From: Seiridium cupressi | Lineage: Eukaryota > Ascomycota > Sordariomycetes > Amphisphaeriales > Sporocadaceae | Direction of reading: 5' to 3' | Length of the DNA stretch: 64,000 bases | NCBI GenBank assembly: GCA_036674765.1 | Contig: JARVKI010000080.1 | Location: 62,001 to 126,000 of the forward strand | Part shown: one piece after another, positions 12,172 to 23,620 of the stretch | Layout: the number at the start of each line of letters is the position of its first letter | Position numbering within the stretch: the stretch's first letter is position 1 | Made by a program: the position numbers and the translations under genes | Notes under the pieces: generated by a model | The model's input: only the letters and a program-made list of their open reading frames with translations | The model's database searches: none | Told to the model about the DNA's origin: nothing

Positions 12172-12260
12172 GGCCGGCTGGCGAAATGGTATCGCGTCAG
12201 ATTTCGGTCCACTGGAATCAAAGTCTCTGAAGATTGCAGGTTCGAATCCTGCGTCGGTCG
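12172..12260 (+). tRNA. tRNA-Arg(TCG) with a 17-nt intron
   Basis: A full cloverleaf can be drawn. Acceptor 12172-12178 (GGCCGGC) pairs with 12253-12259 (GTCGGTC) with two G-U pairs, and the discriminator is G at 12260. The D arm is GCG...CGC. The anticodon stem is 12197-12201 (TCAGA) with 12226-12230 (TCTGA). The T arm is GCAGG-TTCGAAT-CCTGC. The loop reads TT-TCG-G, then a 17-nt insertion (12208-12224) at the canonical position after base 37, then C. Without the insertion the tRNA is 72 nt. Internal promoters are present: A box at 12179-12189 and a perfect B box GGTTCGAATCC at 12239-12249. Anticodon TCG reads CGA Arg codons. Confidence 0.88.
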
Positions 12261-13392
12261 CTCTTTTGTTTTGATGTTGCAGCCATCATTGTCCTTGTGA
12301 TCTTTTTTGTTTTTGTGTTTGGATCTGGTGTATTGACGTGGGATGTGCTTGCTGACTGCTGTTTCCCGTGTACCTATTGGGTCGGTCTTCTGGATAAATT
12401 GTTTAGGTTGGGCATCGATATGGTATAGTCAAAAAAGTTTGTTACATACCATAAGTATAGGATGAAGAGGTATCCATATGATTCTGCTTAGGTAGGTCAT
12501 ACTAAACAGCCGAAGCTATTGCATATCTATATGCATATACTCTTGTTGGGCAACGGTTTGGTACGGATCCGGTTACGAAAGCTGGTTGGTGTGGGTGTTG
12601 GTGTATACTTGCTAAGCATAACATGTACCACGCGAATCCCCTGGAAGCTACTGCACTGCAGTAACTGTGTGTTGATGCGTCTCAAAAATAGTGATATTAG
12701 ATGACCTTTCTGAGAATACATGCATGTGCTAGATCATCTCTTGCGGTCACTGAGTCAGCCCGGTGGCATTCAGGTGCGCTGAAAACGGCGCAACTCACTC
12801 GTCAGTAAGCAATTTAAGGTGGTGAAGAGCGTGTCTTCAACCAGACCCATCGACTATAAGTTTGAACATCATCTGGACGGCAGTGGCAGCGTCGAGGAAA
12901 CATTCTCAGTACTATTTCGCGATGACAGCAATGCCATGCATCTCTTAAAGTGCAATGTAGCCCTTACTGTCTGAACTACCTAAGATCCAAGCTATGCAGC
13001 GAGTTCAGGGTGGCCCCCAGTAATAAGCCCCACCTAGCACCTCAATGTAGGCGCTAATTAGTGCCAGTTTGCGACTAAGGCTTGTGGCAAGCTTTATCGA
13101 TACGCTCGTAGCGGGGTCGGCCTGGGGGAACGGGGACCAGTCATTGTGGTCAGTCATTCAGTCACGCCGAGTTACTCACACTCGAGGCGCGAGCAAAGTC
13201 TATGACTCGACAATCATGCGCATTGCTCTAAATTGATATACCTGACCCCTTTCGAGCACACACCTCAATTACCCCTAGAAATCAAGCCAAATATCCATTC
13301 ACGAATAGCTTATCTCACAACCGCCGCCGCCGACGCAGCGTACAGTACGACGTCATCCGACTTTCCATGGGGCGGATACGAAGAGCATCGAC
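12261..13392. other. Intergenic between the tRNA and the GTPase gene
   Basis: No gene recognised beyond the Pol III terminator. The last few hundred bases probably hold the promoter and leader of the GTPBP1-like gene. Confidence 0.4.
12264..12267 (+). terminator. RNA polymerase III T-run terminator
   Basis: Four Ts begin four bases after the tRNA discriminator base, the usual Pol III stop. Confidence 0.7.
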
Positions 13393-15448
13393 ATGAGCAA
13401 GACAACGAAACAATTACCACACGAGCGCCGGAAAGGTGAGGCGGCTCTCAGCGAGTTCGCCGAGTTTGTCGAGAAGCAGCAAGCTTTGCGCTATCCAACC
13501 TCGAAACAGCCAACCAATGCCGGTGCCACTCCGGTCGAGCATGAGGAGCTCGACATTCTGGACTCGTTAAATCTCGAGGACTCGGAACCACATATACCCC
13601 TACGCGACTTGTTCTTGTCTGAAGATGAGGAGAGTCTGAACAAGCTAGTCAATATCATTGACGAGCGGTTACAAGAAGGCCATGCAGAGGCCGTGTTCGA
13701 TGTCGGCTTCGAGAACAATGGCGAATCTATGCGCCTATCGAAACCAGAGTGGGAGAAGGCTCTTACACGATTAAAAGAGGCAGCAAAGAAACTTCGAGCA
13801 GATTGTGACGTCCTGTTGACCAAGAACATCGGAGGCGAGAGGGAGGCCGAGTCAGTAATCTCAGGCAAAGATAAAGACAAGGACTGCAGTGGGAAAGTTC
13901 TGATACGGCAGACCCCTGCGACAGCAGAGACTGTGATCGAGACTCGAATAGCAGTAGTAGGAAATGGTGAGTACATGTAGTGGTCGTACAGTCCCCGTCT
14001 GGTCATCTGAGCATAGCTGACCGTGACGCAGTCGATGCTGGGAAAAGTTCCATGCTTGGCGTCCTCGTCAAGGGCGACCTCGATGATGGCCGAGGAAAAG
14101 CTCGAGTAAACCTTTTCCGTCATAAGCACGAAGTTGAGACCGGCCGTACCAGTTCGGTGGGTATGGAAATTATGGGATTTGACACCATGGGAAACACCAT
14201 CACATCTGATACCCCCGGGCGTAAGTGACCATGTTTGGAATCTCAATGGTGGACTAGTACTGATTGGCTACAGGTAAATTGTCCTGGGAAGAGATTGGCA
14301 AACGCAGTGCCAAAGTCATCACTTTCACCGACTTGGCTGGGCATGAGAAGTACCTTCGCACCACCGTATTCGGCCTCCTTTCCAGCAGCCCCAATTACTG
14401 CTTGCTGATGGTCGCTGCCAACAATGGTTTAATCGGAATGAGCAAAGAGCATCTGGGTATTGCATTGGCACTGAATGTGCCGGTCATGGTTGTCATCACC
14501 AAAATCGATATCTGCCCACCGAACATTCTCGAGCAGACCATTCAACAAATCGCGAAGATTCTCAAATCTCCGGGAGCTCGTAAAATCCCTATTTTTATTC
14601 GGGACCGCGAGGAGTGCATCAACACAGCAACGCAGTTCGTTAGCCAAAGAATATGTCCGATATTCCAGGTCTCCAATGTCACTGGTGAGAATCTAAACCT
14701 CGTACGGACGTTTCTCAATATCCTACCACATCATGGTCGGTATGATGCTGGCGCTGATTTTGAGTTCTCCATCAATGATACCTTTTCAGTACCCTTTGTT
14801 GGAACGGTGGTCAGCGGCATTATTAAATCAGGAGTCATACATGCTGGAGACAATGTCTGGATTGGTCCTGACAGCAATGGGAATTTCACTCCTACCAACG
14901 TGCGATCCATCCAGAGGAAACGATTAGACGTCCCCGCTGCATCGGCTGGCCAGTCTGCTAGCTTCGCACTGAGAAAGGTGCGGCGGAAAGATGTACGGAA
15001 AGGAATGGTTGTATTACCAAAAGTAGAAGGCCTACCACCTCCAAAGGTGACGCGGGAGTTTGTCGCCGAAGTCCTTATTCTATCGCATGCAACAACTATC
15101 AAGACAAAATACCAAGCTAGTAAGTTATTCGGTCCGATGAGTATGCAAACCTTAGCTGACCTTTCGTTTCCAGTGTTGCACGTTGGCCCCGTAGCACAAA
15201 CTTGTGCAATCATCGATATTGATAGGCCGTTCATCCGAACCGGTGACCGCGCTACTGTTGCTTTCCGCTTCACAGCGCGCCCAGAATATCTCGTTGAAGG
15301 TGATCGACTCCTATTCAGGGAAGGTCGTACCAAAGGACTTGGAATAGTTAAGTCGGTTGTTTACGACGCTTCAAAGCCATTGAATCCAGTCGGGCAGAAT
15401 GAGAAAGAGAAATTAGCACTGCCGGCCGAGGTTCAAGTAGGAACTTAG
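13393..15448 (+). CDS. GTPBP1-like translational GTPase (EF-Tu/eEF1A superfamily)
   Basis: Exons 13393-13966, 14032-14220, 14274-15119 and 15174-15448 sum to 1884 nt (627 residues). All GTPase motifs are present: G1 GNVDAGKSS across the first intron (about residue 190), G3 DLAGHEKY (about 275), G4 TKID (about 330) and G5-like SNVTGEN. Domain 2/3 signatures follow ([28 protein letters not shown]). The acidic, helical N-terminal extension of about 185 residues is usual for GTPBP1/GTPBP2. The third intron, 15120-15173, has no in-frame stop and would be missed by simple reading; removing it restores KYQAMLHVG. In animals this family acts in ribosome-associated mRNA quality control and exosome-linked decay; a cytosolic role of that kind is inferred here. 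Start is the first Met in frame; the gene looks intact. Confidence 0.92.
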
Positions 15449-15610
15449 CTAATCTCATGACTACAAGTGTATACAAGAGTTGAATTTTGATAAAAACAAG
15501 ATGAATTACGAAATGGAGATGTATGAATTAGGATAGAGTAAAATGATACCAAGCCGAGGACTGGATGCGTCAAATCAATACCTATGCCGAATTGCCAAAA
15601 CGGGTTCTTG

Positions 15611-15640
15611 TTTCTGTTTCTGTTTCTGTTTCTGTTTCTG
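15611..15640 (+). repeat. Hexanucleotide microsatellite (TTTCTG)5
   Basis: Five perfect copies of tttctg, then a T/C-rich tract to about 15680. It lies about 160 bp past the GTPase stop, within the likely 3' UTR or just after it. Confidence 0.9.
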
Positions 15641-15888
15641 TTTTCTTCTTCTTTTTTCTTTTCCTTATCTTTCTCCTTTTGCTTTAGGTGGCATTTGCCC
15701 CCGCGTGGTCGCCTAGCTGGACATGATACCTTTTGTGCCGGGTTCAAGTGAACGTGCGCATTGGTTTGCACATTCTCGCACGCCCGTGGTTGTCCGCTCC
15801 TTTCATCCGTTTTTCTCATGCAAACATGAAACACAGCCGCGAACGGTGATGAGTCATTTTATTTGAGGCCCTCGTGGTCGTTGAGGCC

Positions 15889-15908
15889 TTTTTTTTTTTT
15901 TTTTTTTT
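15889..15908 (+). repeat. Poly-T tract (20 nt)
   Basis: Twenty consecutive Ts. One of three A/T homopolymers of 20 nt or more in the window (see also 23375 and 47222). Confidence 0.9.
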
Positions 15909-16379
15909 GCAGCCTTTGCTGCGATTAAAACTGCAGTGAAGCCCAGAGGCATCCAATTGAAGAGGAGTGTGGTGGATACCAAAGCACCTCAGTTTAGTGA
16001 AAACTAAAAATACAGAAAAATATGGTAAGAAAATAATGAATCATCGCCATCAGTCAGAAAGTAGTGAGGTGAGCTTATATAATGGTTTAACTAGGACTTG
16101 AGGTTGGCGCCGAGCGAAGTAAGGTGCTTACCTGGCGTCTGCAAGCATACATGTAGGTAATGTACAATGTCGGTATCGGTACCGTACAGTTGGCCCACTA
16201 ACTACCTAACGGCTCTAACCTAGTGGTCTCTCCGCGTAGCATCCGGGAGGACCCACCGTGCCACCCCTATGCAGTCAGCGGCAACGTTCACGGAGATGAG
16301 AGGCCAGACGGCAGGAGCTTCAAGCGAAAGATTACACACTTCTACAGAACAACGCTGTTTCGTAGACGTATAACCTAAC

Positions 16380-16520
16380 AACGAAATAGAAAAAAATATT
16401 TTTAACAATCTATACTTATTAAATACAAAAAAATTGTTCTTATTATGAATTTTCTTTTTTAATTGACCGGTTTTATTCATTATATCAATAGGAGGTTATT
16501 ACTAAGATTTTGATCGAATT
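16380..16520. other. AT-rich island
   Basis: A short block dominated by A/T with frequent TA steps, sharply different from its flanks. It may be a mutated relic of a repeat. No coding potential seen. Confidence 0.4.
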
Positions 16521-17556
16521 AATGTGGAATACATATGTAGTATTGTAATCTTTCGCTTGCAGCTTCCCAATGGCGGTCCACAATAAGGCCCCCGTTCCAT
16601 ACATCGCATCGGACACATTCAGAAGCCGCTGGCGGACTATCGGTCCGCTCGACGCAGAAGCATTTCATCAACGAGGAATCTCCTGGGCGGAGTTACGGAT
16701 CCCGACCGTTTCTTATACTCATATTGAACCAGGGATCCTGAAACTGCTTGGTAAACCACATTTGTGACACGCTGGCCAGCAGATGGGTCTTGATCACGAT
16801 GATCAAGTTAATCGATTGAAATCTGGAGGCGCCAAAAAGAGTGTGTATTAGTTGTTGTTGTTCGTCCGTGATAATCTGAGAAGATGATGCTCAGATCAAA
16901 ACTGATCCCAGACAGTCAGATCAGTCAGATCAGACTAGTCCCAAGCCGGTCAAACTACCTTCACCACTTTAATACCTATTCTCTGCACTGCGGTACACCA
17001 ATCAAAGAATGCAGCTGGCCATGTCATTCTAGTAGAATAAGCAAAGCGTCGTCACGTCTTGTAGGACGAAAGCTACACCGTCCGACACCAACTACGTATG
17101 CAATCTTCTGAGGGACCACCACAACGGTCGTTGTACCTCCAGCCCAATCATGAGCTCCCAAGTTCGACTTATGCCATCCTACATCTACAGGGCTCGACGA
17201 ACGCAAATGTGGGCTCGGGTTTTCCGGTTTCATGCGCTAAAGGGCCCTAAGAAGCTTAGTCTTGCAGTGCCCCGCAGCTGCCCATCGCTTAGTCCGCGGG
17301 CCAGCGTGACATCACCAGCCGACTATGTTATCCCTGAAGGGCAGGCAGAAATACGCACGCCGGGGTCTTCATCGGCCCCGATCTAATTCCCGCTTTTGGT
17401 TGCGTGGTCCACTTCAGCTACTACAAAAAGTTGCCGTCGTTTTATTTAATAAGCAGCGTTTTGAGCCATTGCCATTTTGGACCTGGCAAGACGTGACTAT
17501 AGCATCTTTGAATTTACAATTTTGCAACCTCGAGAGTTGTCATTCTACTGTTCAGC

Positions 17557-19415
17557 ATGGCGCCTCTTTATCCTGACCACATCGGACTCGCAAATTGGCT
17601 GCTCCTCGTGGCTGCCTCCGTAAGTCAACATTAGGAGCCCGCTATTACTTATGTTAAGATAGTGAACTTTTCGCTCACTACCCATCAGGTTGTTACGTAT
17701 TTCGTATCCATCGCTGTGTACAGACTTACCCTGCATCCACTCAGATCCTTTCCAGGGCCCTTGTCTTATCGTATTTCAAACGTTCCACGGGCAATATTGG
17801 GGGCGCGTGGCGAGATGGGCCACTATGTTGCCGATTTACATCGCAAGTATGGGCCCATCGTCCGCATCGGCCCTGACGAGTTGGCCTTTTCTGATCCCCA
17901 AGCATGGAAGGATATCTACGGCCATAGCGCCCCTGGACAGGAAGAATTCCCGAAATACGACAAATTGTACCGGCCATTTGATGGTATGCCGACATCCATC
18001 ATATCCGCAGGCCGTAAGGAACACGGTCTGGTTCGACGCCAGTTGGCTCACGGCTTCTCCGAACGCAGCATGCGAGGCCAGGAACCCATCATTGGGGGTT
18101 ATGTCGACTTGCTTATCCAGCGATTACGAGCCGCCTGTGAAGGTGGCAATAAGCCGCTGAATATGCGGAACTGGCTCAACTACGCAACCTTCGAGTAAGC
18201 AACTTCCAGAGTTACCTACTCCCTGAGTGGCCTGTTTTGAGGAATATCATTTCCTCGTCGGTTGTTTGTACTGCTAAAACACAAGCTCCAACCTCTGCAA
18301 ACTCGTCGAGTGTACTTGAAGAAGGAACCGCTGACCCATAGCGTTGCAGTATCATTGGCGATTTAGGTTTTGGTAGCCCCTTCGGCTGTCTCGAAAGCAG
18401 TGACTACCATCCCTGGGTGCGTGTAATCACTGATAATATCAAGCAAGGCGCTATCTTCAACAGCTTACAGGCTGTTGGCGGAAGACCTATTTTGCAATTC
18501 CTGCAGCGCAACGGCTTCTTGAAGTCACGCGACCAACATCAAGAATTAGTGAAGGAGAAGCTTGCACAGAGATTAGAATTGGATGCAGAACGTCCAGATT
18601 TGATTGAAGGGTTGATTAGAAAGAGGGACGAGCTGGTAAGTGATTGCACGCCGTCCTCCAGCATATGGTGCGACATGAGTAGACGATACTAATATTCGGA
18701 TAGAGCTTGGATTTGGGCAAGCTGCGACTCAACGCCAGCATCCTCATCGTCGCTGGCTCGGAAACGACGGCCACGTTGTTGAGCGGAGCAGTCTTTCTTC
18801 TCACCGCCCACCCTGCCATTCTAGAGAAGCTCGCCCACGAAGTCAGGTCATCCTTCAGCAAGGAAGAGGAAATCACCCTGCTCTCGGTCAACAAGTTGCA
18901 CTATATGCTCGCATGCCTCAACGAGACTCTGCGCCACTACCCGCCGGTCGGTGCGGGGCTGCCCCGACAGTCTCCGAAAGGAGGTGCCATGGTGGCTGGG
19001 AAATTCATTCCCGAAGGGACAGTGACCGCCGTGTGGCAGTGGGCCATCAATCATGATCCGAACCACTGGACAAAGCCGATGGAGTTCCACCCTGAGCGCT
19101 TCCTAGAGGATCCGGCATTCAAGGGCGATAAACTCGATGCCATGCAGCCGTTCAGTACCGGACCACGCAATTGTATTGGACGCAAGTAAGTCTTGCTTCC
19201 AACTCACAGTCGAGAAACCATGTGGGCCACTGCTAACCACAGTTATTTCTAGCCTCGCGTATGCGGAGATGCGCCTTATCCTGGCTAAGATCATCTACAA
19301 TTTCGATATGAAGCTTGCCGACGAAAGCCGTGACTGGCTTGAGACACAGAAGCTCTATGTGATTTGGGACAAGCCGCCGCTCGATGTTTATTTGACACCT
19401 GTCGTGCATTCATGA
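17557..19415 (+). CDS. Cytochrome P450 monooxygenase, five exons
   Basis: A microsomal heme-thiolate monooxygenase. Exons 17557-17619, 17689-18194, 18350-18635, 18704-19185 and 19253-19415 sum to 1500 nt (499 residues). A hydrophobic N-terminal anchor (NWLLLVAAS, then VTYFVSIAVY) is followed by the proline-rich hinge FPGP. Core motifs: I-helix AGSETT (about 302), K-helix ETLR (about 360), the PERF-type motif HPERF, and the heme loop FSTGPRNCIG with its Cys ligand (about 435-444). RIGPDELAFSDPQAW near the N terminus is typical of large fungal families of the CYP65/isotrichodermin-hydroxylase type. The second intron (18195-18349, 155 nt) is longer than the rest; the third contains a perfect TACTAAT branch site. 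All motifs are intact. Substrate unknown: no polyketide synthase, NRPS or terpene cyclase is nearby. Confidence 0.93.
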
Positions 19416-19597
19416 GGTGCTGGAAAAGTTCAATATGTATGTTCTGGTTATGGAAATCCGGAGGCATATTTTTGGGTTTGTACGGAGGAAAGGGCGTTCA
19501 TATCTGCTTATCAGATACCCGATATAACTTTATCCGACTCAGAATGAGCATCTCATTTCTAAAACTAATCGGTCCTTTCTAGTCCTCGAAAGGCTCT

Positions 19598-21638
19598 TCA
19601 GGGTTTCAACTTGAATATGTCCCGAGTTAAGCATTCCTTCTCAATGTCAAGGGAAGGACGATTCGTAGTATCGTCGGCATGCTGTGAAACAATCCTCTTT
19701 GAGCTCGGCCCCCTGACGTGAGCGACAGTGGTGACCTCCGCACTAGCACCAGGTTTATGGGCCAGATAAAGCTTTATTCTACCTTCCTCGCTCTCGTAGT
19801 TCTCATCTTCAGCTTTCTTCTCTTGGCAAGGAGCGGTGCCAAGGCCCATTTTCCGTCTCGCATGCTTTCTGCAAGTTTCATGAATCGTACCAACAACGAA
19901 AGCGCGAAACCCGGCATGGTCTTGAGTCAAGTGCTCAAGTTCGGTACCTCTGATGACAAGCCCCACGCCGGGTTGGTACGGGACCTTGACGCCCAGAGCT
20001 GGAATGCAGAAGTTACCGCCTTTGTAGTCGCCCAAGCTGACGAGCCCGGCAAACCCGCCTTTCAGGTCTCCTCCATCTCGGTGCCTCTGCGTATACCCGT
20101 TGATGCCCACAACAAGCAGACTTATAAAGTCGTCCTCGGTCATCTTGATTTTCGCGTCTTTCGGGAAGGTGTTGGTAAATCTCTCTGCACTCTCTGTACA
20201 TATCTGGATCGAGGGGTTCATAGAGAAACCGAATGATCTCGCTCACCTTGCCCAAGACCTGCGTGCAAAACCCAGGCAGTATTTTCCCCACGTTCGTCCT
20301 ATCGTCTGCCGGGATTTTCTGCAGCCTCGTGTCAGATGTGCGTAGGATGTTCTCCCCCTGCAGGTCGAACCTAGAAGCCCAACAGCCGTAGTGCGCTATT
20401 GTCATTTTAGCGTTGGGCAGTGTCTCGACTGTGGCTCTCGAGGGGTCCAGCCATGAGTAGACGCGTCGGTGATGGTTTTCGACCACGTGGCGAGCTGTAT
20501 CCGGGGATAGGCATGGGCACGTAGTGCGACCACAAGTCCAGGCACCGAACTAGTATATCTGCCGTCTCCGTGCCATATAAGAGTTGTGTCAACCGTTCTA
20601 TGTTGGCGAGGACGACGCGACGATTCTTGTCGAGTACAATGAAGATATCTTCATCCACCGCCTCCCAGATGTCCTCATCGTGGGCTGCGCGTTGGTCTAG
20701 AAAGTACTGATAGAAAAGATCTTTATCCAGCCCTTTGCACCACCCTGAAGCCCACTCATTCTTAATTTGTTTCCATAACTTCTTCGTTTCCGCAGAACAA
20801 TTAGCACCGGCCGATCTTCCCTGCACAGAGATTTCACGCGCCCGTTTGCGCGCCAAGTTGCGATCAGATAGCGTCATATTCAGCCAGAACTCTTCCCTCG
20901 CGGCATCCTTTAGATCGTGGTACATATCTGCCTTGCGACCTTTTGATTTCCATGAGGGCGCTCCGACGTCACGATCTTGTTGCAAAAGTCGCAACATCAT
21001 GTACCGTACCTCATTAATGGTCATGGGAGGCTCATCGAACTTGTCACGAATCATCTCCACAGCCGCGATGGCCCGAGAGGAGGTTGCGTAGGAATGCTTG
21101 TCCTTGACGTCAAGGTCAAAGGCTTGCATAACTCGGACTCTGTTAGAGCCCAGTTGAAAGGTGACGACTTTTTCCTTGGCGGTATTCTTGATCGTCCTGT
21201 AACTTCCATGTGTGGCGAAGGCGTAGACGAGATCGTCCAAACCCATCTTCGTGACATTGGTCAGAAACCTACGAATCAGAGAGATTTCATGGCTTTCGAT
21301 GATGCTGCAGTGTTCGAGATCCTTGTATATACTTCCCATCACTTCCACCTGTTATGTCTTTATTTGATGGACACCCCTCAAATCTTGAATCGACTTACCA
21401 TGCGCTTGTCACTAGAATGGCCAACATTGCCAGCCCATGCCTGGTAGAAACCGAAAGGATCTCCAGGTATCGCGCCTGAGCTCATCCTCAGTTTCACTAA
21501 ACCTTTTCGACGACGTTCCTTCTCTGTAAGCCCTTGTAGAGGGTTCGTTTGTGTCTTCGAGTTGCGCTCCCCGAGGAGAGACTCGATGGTTTCAGATTCG
21601 GGGGTTGACTCTGGGGCATCTGCACGAAGGTAAGGCAT
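19598..21638 (-). pseudogene. 2OG-Fe(II) dioxygenase-like protein, frame disrupted
   Basis: Three collinear blocks in different frames make one protein. Block 1 (21638-21399, then 21348 to about 20511 after a clean 50-nt intron) is the N-terminal and helical middle region, ending DLWSHYVPMP. Block 2 (about 20509-20165) begins SPDTARHVVENHHRR and ends YRECREIYQHLPE. Block 3 (about 20164-19598) carries the catalytic fold: QRHRDGGD (metal-binding H-x-D), GDYKGGNFCIP, PYQPG, LEHLTQD (distal His) and GFRAF (co-substrate Arg). This layout fits fungal 2OG oxygenases of the double-stranded beta-helix class related to TET/JBP or prolyl hydroxylases; which one is not clear. The switch between blocks 1 and 2 has no usable intron and looks like a one-base insertion near 20508. 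The second switch is either another insertion in an A run near 20160 or a 43-nt intron with a GTGAGC donor. Convergent with the P450. Confidence 0.6.
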
Positions 21639-22135
21639 CGCGAAGCATTGATACTTGATCAGGATAGAATATATGGAGATATAGATTAGATTTCAACCCA
21701 ACACAAGAACATATGTAATGACATATACCCATTAGATTTGTTTAGCTCGGTATTGCATATACGCTGAGCAGCCGTGCCGGCAAGTCCATATCAACTGTGA
21801 AGTGTAAAATGGGAAGTGCGTGTAAAGACTATGGATTGGAGTGCACCCTTCAGTATTTCTTTGGAAAATTTTGTCAAGACTTGATGAGGACAAAGAGTCC
21901 CAAGATTACGGCGCAATACATACCATTGTTTGGGTACTCATTATCTAACCGCATTCCAGTGAGATATTCTTTGGTGGGGAACCAAGACATCTGTCGGCTG
22001 TATCCGCCACTGTGAAGTTTTCTTTCCTCACTCAACTTAAAGCCCATTCTCACCATCCTTACGGACCTTCCTTACAGTCTTACCCTGGTGGGAGATCTCC
22101 TTCTCTACCGTGTCTTCTCCTTCCTGAGCTCCTTT
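21639..22135. other. Intergenic
   Basis: Upstream of the oxygenase-like gene and downstream of the next broken gene, both on the minus strand. No feature recognised. Confidence 0.4.
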
Positions 22136-22753
22136 CTATTGGTCATAGCATTGCTCAGCTTCCTTCATCTCTTCCTCCTGCTTCTCAAAATCGCGCTCAG
22201 CTTCCTGCATCTCTTCCTCCATTCGCTTCTCAAAATCATGCTGGGACAGATTGGTGAAATCAGCACCGACGAGTTGTCGGATAGGACCTTTGTTATCCTT
22301 GGCAAGGACACTAGAATGCGAAAGAGTAAGACTGTCCACAACACCAAACGTGGCCGGTGATCCAGCAAGGTTGAGTCTTAGGCTGGGCAGGTGAGAGTCA
22401 CGCCAGAGTCCGGTACGGAATTTTGTGTATGGGTTGGCACAAATTGATTTGTTTCCAGCCTGTGAGGGAACGCGACTTGTTCCTGTCATGGTAATGGGGA
22501 ATGAAGTGTTGCCATGGCTCGCAACGTCAGATGAAGCGCCCTCGGAGCCGCCAGCCGATTTGGCAGAAGCTGTGTTGGGTGTCTCCTTGGAAATGGAAGC
22601 GACGACTGCCTAGCCCTTCGGCGGAGTCAAAGGAATGGTGAGAGCAGGCTTCTCGAAGGCAGTCCAAGACGTGTGGCATTTCTGGGACGCGATCTGGCTG
22701 ACTCGGGGACGAACCGCCAGCATAGCGGGGACGTGACGGATGGTGCTAGACAT
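22136..22753 (-). pseudogene. Small mitochondrial-type protein interrupted by one in-frame TAG
   Basis: From ATG 22753-22751 a single frame runs 47 codons (MSSTIRHVPAMLAVRPRVSQ...), meets TAG at 22612-22610, then stays open for another 157 codons to the TAG at 22138-22136. The N terminus is basic and hydroxylated, like a mitochondrial presequence. The part after the stop has protein-like composition (NPYTKFRTGLWRDSHLPSLR) and ends in a highly charged, probably coiled segment with a repeated FEK/EEEM pattern. I found no splice-site pair that removes the TAG in frame. It is therefore either a recent nonsense mutation (CAG to TAG would suffice), readthrough, or a shorter gene starting at a later Met such as 22489. 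I do not recognise the family. Confidence 0.45.
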
Positions 22754-23620
22754 AATTGTGCCTGATGTTGTTGATGTTCATGAGAAGAACGGTGGTGAAG
22801 TTGTGATTGTTGATCAGACTCGCGTGTGATTTATAGACACAAAATCTTGGTGAATTTGAGGCTTAGAGGAGACGCGACGTAATCGTCAATTAAACCAATA
22901 ATTATGCACCTCCTTGTTTCTCTTTCGGAGATACCTTCTCTTAAGTTGGAATCGATGATGGGAAACAAATTCACTCACTCCACACGTTGTTATCGGCGAT
23001 CACCCCTGGCTTGACGGTGTGAGAAGTTTGCAACGAAAGGCCAAAGTGAGTTGAGAGAATATTGCTTGGTTGCCGTTTTGATGTGGAGTGAGAATAAAAA
23101 ATAAGGCAACTTTTGGGTCTAAAGCAAAACAAACCCAGGCAGAGCAAAATTTTTCAAATAGCAAAATGCAATGACAAACATTCTCCCTAATGGCATCAAT
23201 GATTTGCTGGGTAAGGCAATTTTTACTTTTGCAGGGGTATACTAATCAATGCAACTACAAATCGTTTCATCCTCGGGTCCATCAGATTAATGGTCCTTCC
23301 CAACAGGATTCACTTATGACCCTTTGGTGGGTGTTTGTGAAGACAGGAACCGCGAGTCTGTGGCCGCACTGGCCTTTTTTTTTTTTTTTTTTTTGGACTT
23401 ACAGTGCCAGTTGGAAATGCTCAAATTCATGACATCAACCACACATTAAGACATGGAAGTAAAGGTATATCTATCGCCGTAATCCTATACTCTAAACACC
23501 TTTGTCCGAACGCTGTTAAGAAACTGTTATTATCCTATCAACACTAAAACGTGTGTTCCAACCACTAGCACTAAAGGGTATGTGAGTAGGTTCCCGCCAA
23601 TGAGAACCCATGCCTATGTG
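22754..23620. other. Intergenic
   Basis: Upstream of the broken small gene and downstream of the hydrolase-phosphatase gene. Contains a 20-T tract at 23375-23394; otherwise no feature recognised. Confidence 0.4.
23375..23394 (+). repeat. Poly-T tract (20 nt)
   Basis: Twenty uninterrupted Ts between ggcc and ggactt. Confidence 0.9.

Larger units (their letters stand above)
15449..17556. other. Intergenic, repeat-bearing
   Basis: Between the GTPase and P450 genes. It contains a hexanucleotide microsatellite, a 20-T tract and an AT-rich island (separate entries). No convincing gene; the frame at 16570-16767 (+) has no recognisable domain. Confidence 0.45.

Noticed and set aside
17557..21638. 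Secondary-metabolite cluster around the P450
   Set aside because: No polyketide synthase, NRPS, terpene cyclase, transporter or cluster regulator is adjacent; the 2OG oxygenase-like neighbour is frame-disrupted.
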